Source: Lasiosphaeria ovina
Taxonomy: Eukaryota > Ascomycota > Sordariomycetes > Sordariales > Lasiosphaeriaceae
Direction of reading: 5' to 3'
Length of the DNA stretch: 64,000 nt
Assembly: GCA_033439765.1 (NCBI GenBank)
Contig: JAULSN010000003.1
Location: 5,828,001 to 5,892,000 of the forward strand
Under the pieces are notes generated by a model, which worked only from the letters and a program-made list of their open reading frames with translations, was not told the DNA's origin and ran no database searches. The translations under genes and the position numbers were made by a program. This document shows, in pieces, positions 11,136 through 22,051 of this stretch. Every line of letters starts with the position of its first letter. The first letter of the stretch is position 1.

Positions 11136-12065
11136 ATGACTACTCTGGGTAACTGGACGTTTACGCCGTTCCCGGCATTTCCCGCCACCCTGCTCGCAAA
11201 CACAGCGGTCTGGAACGCCAGCAGCGTGGTCCTCAACATGACGTATCAGATTGGCGTGTCGTGGCCGTTTCAGTGGGACTCGCGCGAAGTGTCAAACAAG
11301 TCGGCGCTGACCATGTACGTGCTCGACGGCAACGCCATGGGCATGACGGCGGCCGAGGGCTTCAAGCGACGCCAGCCCGTTGCGTTTGGCCAGCCCGACA
11401 GCGTCGTAGTCAGCATCGGCTACCCCCTCACCGACTCCGTCTACAGCTTCGCCCACCGCTTCATCGACTACAAGCCGCCGCTGCCAAGCCCCGAAAACCC
11501 CCAGGGCACGCCGTCGGGCGCCGACGCTTTCATCGAGTTCGTCGACGGCGCGCTGCGCCCGTTTGTGCGCAACACCATCTTTCCCAATGTGGCGTTTACC
11601 CGCGATGCTATTTTCGGCCACTCGTTTGGTGGCCTCTTCGTCGTGTATGCTCTCATCTCCCACCCTGGCATGTTTGACACGTACCTGGCCGCCAGCCCTG
11701 CACTCGAGGTGCAGAACTCGTCGATACTAGACCAAGTAAGCGCACGATTTGGGACGGGCATTCCAGATAGTATATCGGTGTGCTCCAACACCTCTAGGAC
11801 CAGCCAGCCGGCTCTGTTTATTAGCTATGGGAGTCTGGAGGAGTTTCCCGTGCGTCGCCGCACCGAGACGCAGGCGGCCTTCCAGATGAGGAAGGACTAT
11901 TTTCGACCCTTGGCCATGACGGAGCACTGCCACGAGCTGTACGACCGCGTTAAGTCGAGCGGGAGGACTAGAGATGTGGTGTTAAAAGAGTACGCAGGCC
12001 AAGACCACGCCGGCGTCGCTGCGAGCGCCATCACGGACGGGATCGACTACTTTGTTGACTGGTAG
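11136..12065 (+). CDS. Putative alpha/beta-hydrolase esterase, IroE/siderophore-esterase-like
   Basis: A single exon of 309 residues from the ATG at 11136 (MTTLGNWTF). It resembles the esterase D/IroE branch (PF00756), whose members cleave ester bonds in peptides such as siderophores; in fungi SidJ- and EstB-type enzymes hydrolyse hydroxamate siderophores. The nucleophile elbow is IFGHSFGGLF with Ser163, a VLDGN motif comes early (oxyanion region), and the likely catalytic His is H291 in YAGQDHAGV. The acid residue is not fixed by eye. No clear signal peptide, suggesting cytosol. The substrate is not shown by the sequence and no siderophore synthase is nearby, so the siderophore role is family-based only. 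Confidence 0.78.
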   Translation: MTTLGNWTFTPFPAFPATLLANTAVWNASSVVLNMTYQIGVSWPFQWDSREVSNKSALTMYVLDGNAMGMTAAEGFKRRQPVAFGQPDSVVVSIGYPLTDSVYSFAHRFIDYKPPLPSPENPQGTPSGADAFIEFVDGALRPFVRNTIFPNVAFTRDAIFGHSFGGLFVVYALISHPGMFDTYLAASPALEVQNSSILDQVSARFGTGIPDSISVCSNTSRTSQPALFISYGSLEEFPVRRRTETQAAFQMRKDYFRPLAMTEHCHELYDRVKSSGRTRDVVLKEYAGQDHAGVAASAITDGIDYFVDW

Positions 12066-12230
12066 AGTGTCGGGAGCTACCGCAGCACCAGCAGAGAAAA
12101 CAAACACCTGTTGCCTGGAGGTCTGGTAAACAGTACTTGCATTGGCTGTAGGCTATCCCAGCACATAGAGTGTGGGGCTCAAAAATCATAGCTGGACTTG
12201 TCCTCCGACTAGCCCTCGCCCCGTTTCTCG

Positions 12231-13448
12231 CTAGCCAAAGTGTGGAAAGTACCCAGACCAATCCGCAGCGTGGAACACCGAATCGGGTAAGTAAGCTACA
12301 TCGATAACGCTCTCCAGCAAAAGGTAATACCTTCCGAAGACATACATCATAAACCCTCCCAAGATAAAAATTACCGTACAAGCCGTTAGAAGATGAACAA
12401 TGATGGCTCCCCCTGGTATAATCACAAAACGCGATATCCACTTTGGCGTGACGTTCTTCAGCCGAGGCAAGACACTGAGCCACTTAGCCATTATAATTTC
12501 AGATCCAAACCCTGCGGCCATAGTGCAGAAAGAATAGGCCGCGACTGATACTGCCGACATTTTCCAGACTTCTGCCTTGTCCGGGTTTGCGATGGGTGGG
12601 TTCCAGGCTAGCAAGTGAAGACCCCCGTATGCCGCTCCAGATATGGCCAGTCCCAACGCAATGGAATCGTGGCTCCAGTGTCTGGCCGAATTTCTGCATG
12701 CCCCATCACGGTATGGGACATTTTGAATCCTCGGGGCTACATACTTGGCGAGGGTTTGCTTATGGTCTCGGTACACGTCGTCGACCGTAGAGTAGGGTGT
12801 CATTTCAAGCTGTTCCTCGGCGGGAACCTCGACAATAGGGGGATACTTTTCATAGCAATCCTGAGCGGCCCTCAATCTCGATATATCGGTAGTTGTTAGC
12901 TCGACAAAGGGGCGCTGTATTGTCATGATACCGTGTTCAACCGGCTCCGGCTCCGGCGACACGTAGTTTGAGAGGATCTGGAAAATTCCTCGTATCTCCT
13001 TGTTCTTGTAGCTCGTCAGAACCGACGACAAGTTTGGTTCAAACAGTGACACTGAAAACGATGGCTGCCGGAAATATCTCCTTGACCGTAACTCCCAGAA
13101 GTGTGGTGGAGTACCGCGACGAAACCCGAATCCAAACATGCTCTGCCCCATGTAGAGACGGTAAGGCTGCGCACTGCTAGGGGTAGCTGGACCAGTCCCG
13201 CTAAAGCCCGGGTCACTATTGACCTGGTCAACTTCAGCATAGACAGTTGCATTTTCTCTGGTATCGTGTCCTTTTATCAGAGACTCCACGAGACCCAGAT
13301 CAATGTTCTGCACTTCATCCCGTTCATAGGGTATTGTTATCAGACGGTCTGTCCCCTCGCCCACACGCCACAGCGGCGCAATAATTCGGCCAGAGCGACG
13401 CTCAGGAGAGCTCTCGGAGCAGTCAGCTAGTCCTCGGGTTTCACCCCT
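12231..13448 (-). pseudogene. 5'-truncated multi-pass membrane protein gene
   Basis: A frame of about 400 residues is open from a TAG at 13449-13451 to its stop at 12231-12233. Its C-terminal half matches the end of a large fungal family of polytopic membrane proteins of unknown function: IALGLAISGAAYGGLHLLAW, then three hydrophobic segments, an aromatic VFGRYYLLLESVIDVAYLP strand and a closing DWSGYFPH. Full members carry several more transmembrane helices before this part. No plausible start is present: the first in-frame ATG lies well inside the conserved frame (MGQSMFGFGF), and no upstream exon encoding the missing half was found before the next gene. I infer a truncated remnant; a missed, divergent upstream exon is the alternative. 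Confidence 0.6.
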
Positions 13449-13845
13449 CTACTTATCGTCCACAGTAGGCTTGCGGCTGAGGTGGGCGGTGCAGCAAGCA
13501 CCTTCTGGCAGTGCTGCCGCCACACGCCCGCCTGCATATACTCTTTTCCGTGATTGGACAAAAATGGAGTCAAGTGGTGTGTCCGGAACAAAAACTGTCC
13601 ATAATAATACAAAGCTAAACCCCCCTCCCCAAATACAGGTGGCGGTGTAGGCTTCTCTCGGAAACGGGCTCAACGGGAAACCTAGCGGCCCAGTGGGTGA
13701 GCAGTATGTACGACCTGCGGCGCCATGGCCATTCACTCATCAAGTCTAAGTCCAAGACTGCCCCCTTCCCCACGCAATTTACGCCCCATTCACACAACCG
13801 CCAGAAACCACACGCGCCCAGAATGTAACTGAACTTTGTTCGCAC
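13449..13845. other. Short intergenic region
   Basis: Holds the 3' flank of the small secreted protein gene and the broken 5' side of the truncated membrane-protein gene. Minus-strand frames here were inspected for the missing exons; none looked like a transmembrane half. Confidence 0.45.
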
Positions 13846-14508
13846 TCAATCGGATTCGTCTTCAGCGGCATTCGGCGAGGCCACGGGCACCCAGAGCCAC
13901 ATGGTCCGCAAGTGCCCTGGCGCAACCTGCATCTCTTCGCTGCCCCAGTAATACTGCCACACCGGCGCGCCATCGTCTTCGCGCGACGGCACCGTCTTGA
14001 TGTCGTAGATGCAGTTGATGTTGCCGTTGCAGATGAAGGGGTATGGGAGCCCGTTCTGACGGCGCAGCCAAGGTCAGCATCTGTCCTGGGAGCATACGGC
14101 AAAACAACCTTGGAGTCAGGGGCTGCTTACGAGGGTGTAGTAATTCTCGTCTGGCGGGGATCTGACCGCGGCATCATCGGGCTGGCAGGCCCAGGCGTGC
14201 GAGTCCCTGCCGTAGTAGCTGTCCTTGTTGGTGGGCATGTTCTCGTCGCGGAAGCCGCAGCTGCCGATGCGCGATGATAGCGTGTGCGGCGCCTGGTCGA
14301 GCTGCGTGAAGACGGCGCAGTGGTTTAACGTGAGGGCTCCGTGCGCGTCGAGGCACCCGATCCTGTCGCTCGGCAACGCGTCCAATAGGTCGGTGCTGTT
14401 CAGCACCCAAATCTGTCCCCGCCCGGAAAAGCGGTTTGGTGGCGTCGGGAGTGCGGTTACGGTGGAAAGAAGCGCGGCTGCTGCTGAGAGGAACAGTAGT
14501 CTAGACAT
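13846..14508 (-). CDS. Small secreted cysteine-containing protein, 195 residues
   Basis: Two exons, 14131-14508 and 13846-14055, flank an intron of 75 nt (GTAAGC donor, GCTGAC branch, CAG acceptor). The ATG chosen (14506-14508) gives a clear signal peptide (MSRLLFLSAAAALLSTVTA); upstream in-frame codons lack one. The mature protein has six Cys (in RIGCLD, LNHCA, IGSCG, AWACQ, FICNG and INCIYD), consistent with three disulfides. The splice joins NYYTL to NGLPYPFICN without a frame break. I do not recognise a catalytic motif. Secreted proteins of this size and pattern are often effectors or cell-wall-associated proteins, but nothing here proves either. Confidence 0.78.
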
Positions 14509-15962
14509 GATTGCTGTTGTGGTGGTACTCAACCGCACTTGTTCGGCTGGGAAGTGGTGGTGAAAGAGCTCAAGGTTTGACTTTGAGGAACTTTGGGTGA
14601 CAATGCATCCAGTTGGGAGCGGGCTTGAAGCCCATTTATTCGATTCAGAATCGTTCGAATCGGTCTCAGCCCACGATACTACCTGCCCAAATGTCAAGGG
14701 CGTTGGTTCTTGGCGAAAGTTTCTACCTGAGGTCATCGCTAACGCATGTGTTGGCTAGGAACTGAATATGGGGTATTTAAGCGCATCCAGCTAACTGGTC
14801 CACCATTGATTAACTGTCTACCCTAGAGGTGCCACAGCCCGGGACTTTGACAATTGTGTGAAGAACATATAGTACGTTGGAGGGCTACGGTAGATTACTT
14901 AGATTGACCCTTCCACCGGGCACCACCGTGTTTGGTTTCCTTGGTGGAATTCTAATTGGAATTATGCAACACGTAGCATACGGTCCTGTGCTGTCTTGTC
15001 ACTGGGCCTATCAGGGGTAGGTTGTGTTGCATCGGGGCCTAGCGACCGGTTTTGACCTTCCCCAACTGTGAACCACCGATGAACTGGAGAGGGTCCTTTC
15101 CGGCTGAAGTCGCGGCAAAACTGCTAGCTTCGTTAAAACCGGCCAAGCAAGATCAGCGCCTGTTCCTGGAAGCGGGGTGCATCACCTGATTGTTTTCCAG
15201 GTGGTCGAAGGAATTGTCTTATTCCAGAAGGAAAAGCTTAACTGAGGAAGCTGGGGTCACTCTGTGCATTGGGTGGACAGGCGCGAACTGGGTTGTTTGA
15301 CTGCAACACAAAACACAGAGAAATGCGCCTCCCCATCTAGAACAACAAGACACAAAGATGACATACTTCAAACTCTGGGCACAAAAGTGCACGTGTATCT
15401 GTAAGCTGACACTGGTCGCAAACTTACTAGCTGGCTGGAGGAGGCTCGAGAGAGCCAACACAATAAAATCGACACTAGAGCCAGCACCAACATCTGTCCA
15501 ACCTGCAGTTGATATTAATACAAACTCTTCAAAAGTTAGTAAGTCCATAGAAATGTTTGAAGGGCCAGCTTCCGCTATCTAAGAGCCAGATACAGATATG
15601 CCAAGCAAACGCTAATCGGTTCTGATTATCCGTACTTGGCTGAAATTTCGCCTCTTAACTAGTCAAAGTAAGCCATCCTGATCCAACATTGCCCTGCATA
15701 CATTGAACACCTTTTAAATTTTTTGAGAAAGGTCATGTATAGAGTCTATATGGAGAACAAGGCATGACTTCACTGTGTTCTGTTGTGTCTATAAGTTTGT
15801 GTCTGTAATTGTGTTTAAGTATAGAATAAATGATAAGCCAGACTGTGAGGCATCATTGGACATGGCCAGATAAGAAACTCAAGAGATGAGATAAAACTTC
15901 GGAACTATCTAACTCTACACTCCAAGGCAGAACATCCACAACTAGTCACAAGAACGAACATA
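14509..15962. other. Intergenic region, AT-rich toward its right end
   Basis: Divergent promoter space between the secreted protein gene and the 2EXR gene. The segment 15560-15960 is visibly richer in A/T than its surroundings. A TTAAATA-like sequence on the minus strand near 14770-14777 could serve the secreted protein gene. No coding frame accepted. Confidence 0.45.
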
Positions 15963-17885
15963 ATGGAAACCAAGGGTAAGATGCCTGATGTGATGGAAGA
16001 CCCGGAACGAGCCGAAATCAAAGCTTACAACCATCTTATTGATGACGGCGGTCGGCCCTCGCATGCTATCAAGTTGCCTCTATCGGTCGTGCGCAACTCA
16101 CGCGAACACCGCGAGATCCTATCATACTGGCAGAACACTCCCGGAAAATGTCAGGTCTTCACCAAGCAGCTGCGTTGGTGGCAGAGATTCCGCGAGTTCC
16201 AACAAAAGCAGCGACACCCCAACCGAGACTTTGATCTTTACGCAGAAAGGGCTAGATGCTGTCTCGCGAAAGACGGCGTCGAGCCCCCACAGCCGTGGCC
16301 GCCCATCTCATATCAGCTACATCGCGACAGCAGCCAACAGACCAACGCGGCAACGTGGCTCGAGTGCCTGTCCTTCGCCCACGAGGAAATCAGCCTGCAA
16401 AAGGACCGTCTAGAGTCCGGGTGGCAGGGCTTCGACGAAGCCTGGGACAAGCTGCTGTCGACAGGGGTGCTGAAGCTGGGCGAGACCGTCAAGGACAACG
16501 CTAAGGCGACATGGCAGCGACACATGTCGCGGAGCCTGCAACGCGAGGCCAAGCGGGCCAGGCTCGTCAGCTTCTTGTACTGCAAACCCAACGACTTCCA
16601 CGTCGCCCACCAGCCGCCAGACACAGGCTGGGCCGAGGCGATGCAGACGTGGAACAAACTAAGGGCCGCGGCCGAGCAAGACTTGAAACGCATGATCCGG
16701 CGCGAAGAGTGCCTGACCCGCTTCTTCAACGCCGCCCGCGACCACCTCGCGCTGCGGGATTTCGTCGAGAACGAGCAAATCCTCGTGCGCTGGGTGCGCG
16801 AGCAAGCGGTCGCCTTGATCGACGCGGCGCGCGTGTCCGCGAAGACCTTCGATCGGTTCACGCGGCTGCCCGCCGAGCTGCGGATCATGGTCTGGCAGCA
16901 GTGCGTGCCGCCGCCGCGGTCGGCGCACTTCTTCGACGTCGTCAGCGCCACGACCCTCCGCCGCCTGGTTGCCGACCGCGTGTTCCCGGACGGGATCCGC
17001 CTGCGCGCCACGGCCGCGCACGCCTCCGCCTACCGCGTCGTGCATAGCCTGCTGGCGACTTGCTGGGATTCGCGGCTTGTTGTGACTGAGTACTACAACG
17101 GCATACACCAGGGCAGCCAGACGGCGGCCGAGGCCGAAGCCGCGACGTTCCGCACGTTCCGGTCGTTCGACTGGATCCCCGCCGGCGATCTCATCGTGCT
17201 GTGCCTGCCGCTGAAGAAGGAGCAGGCGGCGTGGATGCCGGTGGCGAACGCCGTGAGCCTTGACCGTGGCCCGGCTCGCCACATCGGCATCTTCGTGCCC
17301 GACGGCCTGTTATATAGGCAGAAGTCCGCTCCCCTCGGAGCCGCGCAGCAGGGGGACGAGGCGTATCCCAGCTTGGAGGACACGCGGCGGCACATGCGGC
17401 ACGCTTCCATGATTCTCGATTCCCTGCGCAGGGATGCTGGCCGCGGTGGCGAGACAAGCGGCGGCGGCGGCGGCATCAAAAGCGTGGACGTAATCCTCGA
17501 GGGGATCACGGGCGGGATCGAGGACACGGATCTCACCCGTGTTTCGAGTGGGTCGGCCCTGCGAATGCTTCAGACCTCCTGCAGATTGGCGTGGATGCAC
17601 GAGTCGGACGTCGAGAACAGACCCACGACGCGGCAACGCTTCTTCTGGGGTGGCATAGCAGTGTATCTGGACCCGCACAGCAACCAGCGGCAAGTCTGGT
17701 GGCTTGGCGAGTCTGGACTGCAGGCCCTCGCGCAGCCGGCCACCGAAGACGCCCCAGACACGCTCCCCAGCCTCTACCCCATCATCCAGGTGGGCTGGTG
17801 GCTCCACCACGAGTGCTTACGGCGCCACTGGCCTGAGCTCAAGCGTTGCGGGCTGCTGGGGGTTGTGGATTTTAGGGCGGTTTGA
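15963..17885 (+). CDS. 2EXR-domain protein, 640 residues
   Basis: A single exon with ATG at 15963. The C-terminal half opens with FDRFTRLPAELRIMVWQQC at about residue 295, the hallmark of the fungal 2EXR (F-box-like) domain, followed by long variable sequence with several conserved Trp. The N-terminal 290 residues are helical and charged (EILSYWQNTP, WWQRFREFQQKQR, AHEEISLQKDRLESGW) and look like a coiled, non-enzymatic region. A Gly run (GGETSGGGGG) lies at about 500. 2EXR proteins are expanded in Pezizomycotina and mostly uncharacterised; ubiquitin-related or effector-type roles are speculation. No signal peptide or membrane segment. Confidence 0.8.
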   Translation: METKGKMPDVMEDPERAEIKAYNHLIDDGGRPSHAIKLPLSVVRNSREHREILSYWQNTPGKCQVFTKQLRWWQRFREFQQKQRHPNRDFDLYAERARCCLAKDGVEPPQPWPPISYQLHRDSSQQTNAATWLECLSFAHEEISLQKDRLESGWQGFDEAWDKLLSTGVLKLGETVKDNAKATWQRHMSRSLQREAKRARLVSFLYCKPNDFHVAHQPPDTGWAEAMQTWNKLRAAAEQDLKRMIRREECLTRFFNAARDHLALRDFVENEQILVRWVREQAVALIDAARVSAKTFDRFTRLPAELRIMVWQQCVPPPRSAHFFDVVSATTLRRLVADRVFPDGIRLRATAAHASAYRVVHSLLATCWDSRLVVTEYYNGIHQGSQTAAEAEAATFRTFRSFDWIPAGDLIVLCLPLKKEQAAWMPVANAVSLDRGPARHIGIFVPDGLLYRQKSAPLGAAQQGDEAYPSLEDTRRHMRHASMILDSLRRDAGRGGETSGGGGGIKSVDVILEGITGGIEDTDLTRVSSGSALRMLQTSCRLAWMHESDVENRPTTRQRFFWGGIAVYLDPHSNQRQVWWLGESGLQALAQPATEDAPDTLPSLYPIIQVGWWLHHECLRRHWPELKRCGLLGVVDFRAV

Positions 17886-20050
17886 GAGTCCGATAACGAT
17901 TTTGACTAAACGTAGTTAGGTATCTCAAGTGTAAGGTAGGTCGCCAAGTGCAGTGTAACTCGCAAGTGCGGGTTCGCTAATTAGGTACTCTTCAACCTAC
18001 CTTTATTACCAGGGCAGGTAAATTGATATTATTACATCTTTCAAGTAGCAACTGGCAGGGTGGATCGTCTTTCAAGCGGACAATATTATACGATTAAGGT
18101 TACTCTTCCCGAGTTTTCCAATCCAAGTTAATTACGGAGTAGTTATCCTGGTTTCATCAGATGGTGGCCATGTGACTAAAAGCTTGAAAGAGACGGCATG
18201 AGCGAAGTGGGATCAAAACATGTCGTGGTTGTCCCGGAGATGTCAATCGTTTTGTAAACAATGCACGTCCCAGTGGATCTTTGGGCTGGACTCCTACAAT
18301 CAAGGTTTCTCTCCACGGCACGCCAACGGAATCCCGACGCCCGCCTTCCCGGATATTCTTATCAGCCCGCGCGTATATTTGGCCTTCCAATTATATTGCG
18401 GTTGCTTTGATAGCCAGGGCACCCACAAATCGTCCCGCGTCAGATAATGCGGCAACGAGCTTTCCTCTTCTGGAGGGCTACACTTCAAACTTTCTGTTAG
18501 GCTGGATATGGGTTATACCGTGTAGATTAAGATGCGGAATACTTATGGGTCTTGGGGCGCTGATATCTCCTGTCTCTATCTGTCCCGTGGCGTTTCCCGT
18601 GTCGCCTGCCGGGGAATTCTCCTGCCGAGTCTGCAACTTTAGGAGGCGACTGGGCTAGACTCTTTGCTTTGTCAATCGTGCATTGCTATAAATATTTTGA
18701 TGAGAACCACTATCTGCGGTGCTGTAGGTCTGCATCACTCCTCTTGGTGGGGATTTCCATCGGAACTCAAAGTTTAACTTAAGGTCCGTCTCGTGCAGCT
18801 ATCTTGACTGCCAGGTAGTCCGTTGTCCGGGATGAATCGAAGGGAAAGCGTCGGCAGTTGGGATCAGTTTTTTTTGAACTCCTGGATCGAGGCACTCCCG
18901 AGATCAAAGTCCGGCGGTCGAGCATCCTTCCATCCTCGACATAATGGTAAACCGGTAAACAGAGGTGGCGAGCTCCGTGGGTTCCCTACGTCACAGCGCT
19001 GGCCGGATGTTGTGGGCGCCGGACACGGGAAGTTGGTCGAGATAGGATCGAGGGGTGGAGCGGTCTGGCATGCAATAGGCCCCGGCTGAGGACGAAAATG
19101 CTCTCTGCCCCTGACAAGAGTCTGGACTCGGCCCCTATAAGTGGCCGAATAAGGCTCATCCCGCCCTTGCGATAATTTCCGAGCCGCTGCTCAAGGTATT
19201 TTCCGACTCGTCAGAATCTCGGTTTCGACAATATCCGGGTCGCATTTCTTCCGCCGTCGACTCGCTAGCCTACACCACGGCCAAGGAAGGCTGTGGCCAA
19301 TCGACGACAGTTGATACCGTGATGTTGTTTAGTCACAACTATTTACCCGCTGCGCGATATACCCGCGACCTCAGTCCCGGTGCCCGGTTCTGCGAGAAAC
19401 ATCCCACGAGGGCGTCTATTTCTGTCCTCCCAGTTGTTGGGAACAGGCTCGATATTGGCTGGTCGGTTGAAAAGGCTTGATCTGGCTTGTATGCACCGGG
19501 TTGCTCGGTGATATCTCCTTCACCGCGGGGTCTAGACTGGACCGCCCGCGATGTGGTCAGATCCGGGCCGCCAGATCATTACCTGCTGGCGTTAGGTAAG
19601 GTCATTGGGCCATGTTCTCGGACACTGAACCCGCCACCTACGTGTGAAGCCCGTTGTAGGCATCTCATCCACGCGTTTAGCCATCGCGGACATGCACTAG
19701 TAGTGATATTTCGGGTCTTAAGGCCGGCAATTGTTGCACGAAGCAACGGCTCGACGTTAAAACAAGCCTGCCAATGACCTCTTGGCTTGCTTCGGGTGCC
19801 GAACCACTACGGGCTATGAGAGATATGAAGGATTCATTATTTGCAGCTAGATATCGGTATGATATTGTGCCTTATCATACACAGACCCCTGCAAGGCAGC
19901 GACCAGGCAGTTGGCTATCAGACCCAAGGGTCAAAATGCCCAGACTTGCGGACCGGGCTAGTATAAAGACTGACAAATACCCTATCAGATTCTAATCCAT
20001 TCATTGGCAGCTGTATCCATTCTTCCCTCAACCTAAACCCACAGCCCAAC
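17886..20050. other. Long intergenic region (2.2 kb)
   Basis: Both strands were scanned; short frames exist but none has a recognisable domain, and several stops interrupt each. No terminal repeats were found. It contains the promoter of the secreted protein at 20051 at its right end. Confidence 0.45.
19962..19968 (+). promoter_or_regulatory. Probable TATA box (TATAAAG)
   Basis: TATAAAG lies 83 bp before the ATG of the small secreted protein gene, a spacing that allows a 5' UTR of about 50 nt. Position and sequence fit; no experimental support. Confidence 0.5.
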
Positions 20051-20555
20051 ATGACAAAGCTCGCCATCATTGTGCTGGCCACGGCCGCCGCCCTGGTCAA
20101 GAGCACAGCTGCCTACGGCTTCAAATCGCCGTGTCCAGTAGACAAGGACATCTGTGGATGGGCTCTGCAGTCTAACTACGGTGAGCCACTGATTCTTCCA
20201 CACTGCAGCACCAAGAAACGCCATACTAACCTAGTCGCCAGGCTACGACAACGAGATCCTCGCAGAGGCAACCGGGGCGGCCAACCAGAACGTCGGCTCC
20301 GGGACCGTCATCTACGACAGCATCTACAACTGCTACCCTGACGGCGAGATCGTGTGGAGCGTGTGGTGCGGCGGCGGCGGCAGCTGCGACAAGGCGGCCA
20401 GCCCCAACAGCCAGGCCCTATGCAAGGGCGAGCCCGTCGACACGGGCCGGGCCCCGCCTGTTTTCCCGCCCGACGACCCGATTCCCGACGACCCGCTGCC
20501 ATTGTCGGCGGCCCGTCCGGTGCCGACATCGGCGAGCAGGAGATGGGTTGCCTAA
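20051..20555 (+). CDS. Small secreted cysteine-rich protein, effector-like, 147 residues
   Basis: Two exons (20051-20180, 20242-20555) with a 61-nt intron (GTGAGC donor, ACTAAC branch, CCAG acceptor) restore a continuous frame through SNYGYDNEI. A signal peptide covers about residues 1-21 (MTKLAIIVLATAAALVKSTAA). The mature part has six Cys (in SPCPVDKDICGW, YNCYPDG, VWCGGGGSCD and ALCKG), enough for three disulfides, and a Pro/Asp-rich tail (PVFPPDDPIPDDPLP). A TATA-like box precedes it. The layout (short, secreted, Cys-rich, accessory neighbourhood) is that of candidate effectors; no function is known to me. Confidence 0.8.
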
Positions 20556-21053
20556 ACAGCGGCTTTGGTTGATTTTGATGAGAATGAGGACGGTGTATGA
20601 TAGTTATTTACGGTCTCTAATTAATGCTGCTTGCCATTGATACTCCACAGCAGAGCCGCATTTCTATGAAAATGTTTCAATCCATGTTTTGCTTCCCATT
20701 TCAGGAGAGAGAGACGAGGCATAATCTCGCGCCAAAGCCGGGGCTGTGTGCACTGCCCCTTAATAGTTCTAGACTAGCGCTGGAGCTTGGGTGGCGACAA
20801 GCCATCTGGGGCCGAGGATAAGAGGGCTGCGATGCCTCAATTCTATCCTCAATTCCTCATTGTGCAATATTTCTGATTGCAACTGTTTCTCGTGAACTCT
20901 GGATCAATCGCCTGTTACGTGACCCTCCCATCATGGCCCAGAGACGCAGACAAGGAGGAGTGGATGCGCTGATTATCTGATCCCAGTACGTGTTCCATTC
21001 GCAACGGCCAAACTATTTGAAACTAGTGGGCTTACGCTAATTATTCTTGCCAG
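20556..21053. other. Intergenic region
   Basis: Nothing with coding support except a possible upstream exon for the next fragment, which could not be defined: the ATG at 20934 runs into a stop after 15 codons. Confidence 0.4.
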
Positions 21054-21440
21054 TGGCGAATGTGAAGCCCGATATCTACATCTCCGCTGAGTCGGAATCG
21101 GATGTCTTTGAGCCCGAGGAAGATGTCCGGATCCTGGCAACTCAGCTGATGGGCATTGATTACGAGTACTGCCTCTTGGTGAGTTTGTCAATTACCAGCC
21201 ACTGATCCATATCCCGGTCAAACGACGACTCTGACGGTTTTTTGTGATATTTAGTTGGCAGCACAAGTCTACAGCGGACGATACAACGACGATAACCCGA
21301 CCCCAGACAACAGCGCAAGGGGGAGGCGGCTGCACCCTCACCTCATCCGCGTGCGCGAGGACTGCAAGGCGATCGGCTTCCACTGTAAGAAGTTCTCGCA
21401 GTTCTGCCTTTCCAACACCAACTTGGGCTCTGTTTTTTAA
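21054..21440 (+). pseudogene. Possible two-exon gene fragment without a start
   Basis: Two blocks join into one frame across an intron at 21179-21254 (GTGAGT donor, TTTAG acceptor). The first block (from an acceptor-like TTGCCAG ending at 21053) reads through VKPDIYISAESESDVFEPEE, the second ends SNTNLGSVF before TAA at 21438-21440 and has three Cys near the end (EDCKAI, HCKKF, FCLSN). No in-frame ATG or signal exon was found upstream, so this is either a gene whose first exon I could not see or a remnant. It may belong with the secreted Cys-rich gene next to it. Low confidence. Confidence 0.35.
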
Positions 21441-22051
21441 CAAAATACATGAGGCAGCATAATTCGACGGGTAGCTAGGCCCTCCAGTCTGGGAGATGCG
21501 AACAGTCGCAGCAAACCACGACCAGTCAAATAAGGTTGCCTCCTCTTACTCCTGAATCTGGTCCTTTCCTAGCAACTTTAGCCTCTGATCCCTATAACAT
21601 TGTTCATCACCTGGCATTATATGTCCCGATCTCCTTGACATTCTTTGTTTCACTGTGGCCAGTGGGCTTGAATATCTCAAGACGGGTGCTTTTTGGGCTT
21701 CTTTGATTTGAGAGCGACAGGCACGTTTTGACGCTATCTCTAACTCGCTACATTATAAACTCTACTATGGCGGAACGGCTCCTGTATCTCCGGATACGCC
21801 TTGGTGGAAAGTTAGCCTGACATCCAGAAGTGTACTCTCTGGTTCAATGACCCTTGAACAGGAAGATGAGGTAGTGACGGAGTCCTTACCGTGACAGCCC
21901 ATCAGAGATTTCTCATTCAGTTGGCCGACCTTGGCCACCTTCCGACGGACCCGGCAAGTCCGGGAAAGATCGGCAAAGACGGCACATCCAGTTGACAAAG
22001 TCTAAACCAAGAACCTAGCAGTTTTCCCTTCCTAGATTTTCCTCGTAACTA
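21441..22051. other. Intergenic region
   Basis: Between the fragment above and the convergent unknown gene. No feature recognised. Confidence 0.4.

Noticed and set aside
13427..13612. Minus-strand frame considered as the missing upstream exon of the truncated membrane-protein gene
   Set aside because: No hydrophobic helices or family similarity and no fitting donor; treated as chance.
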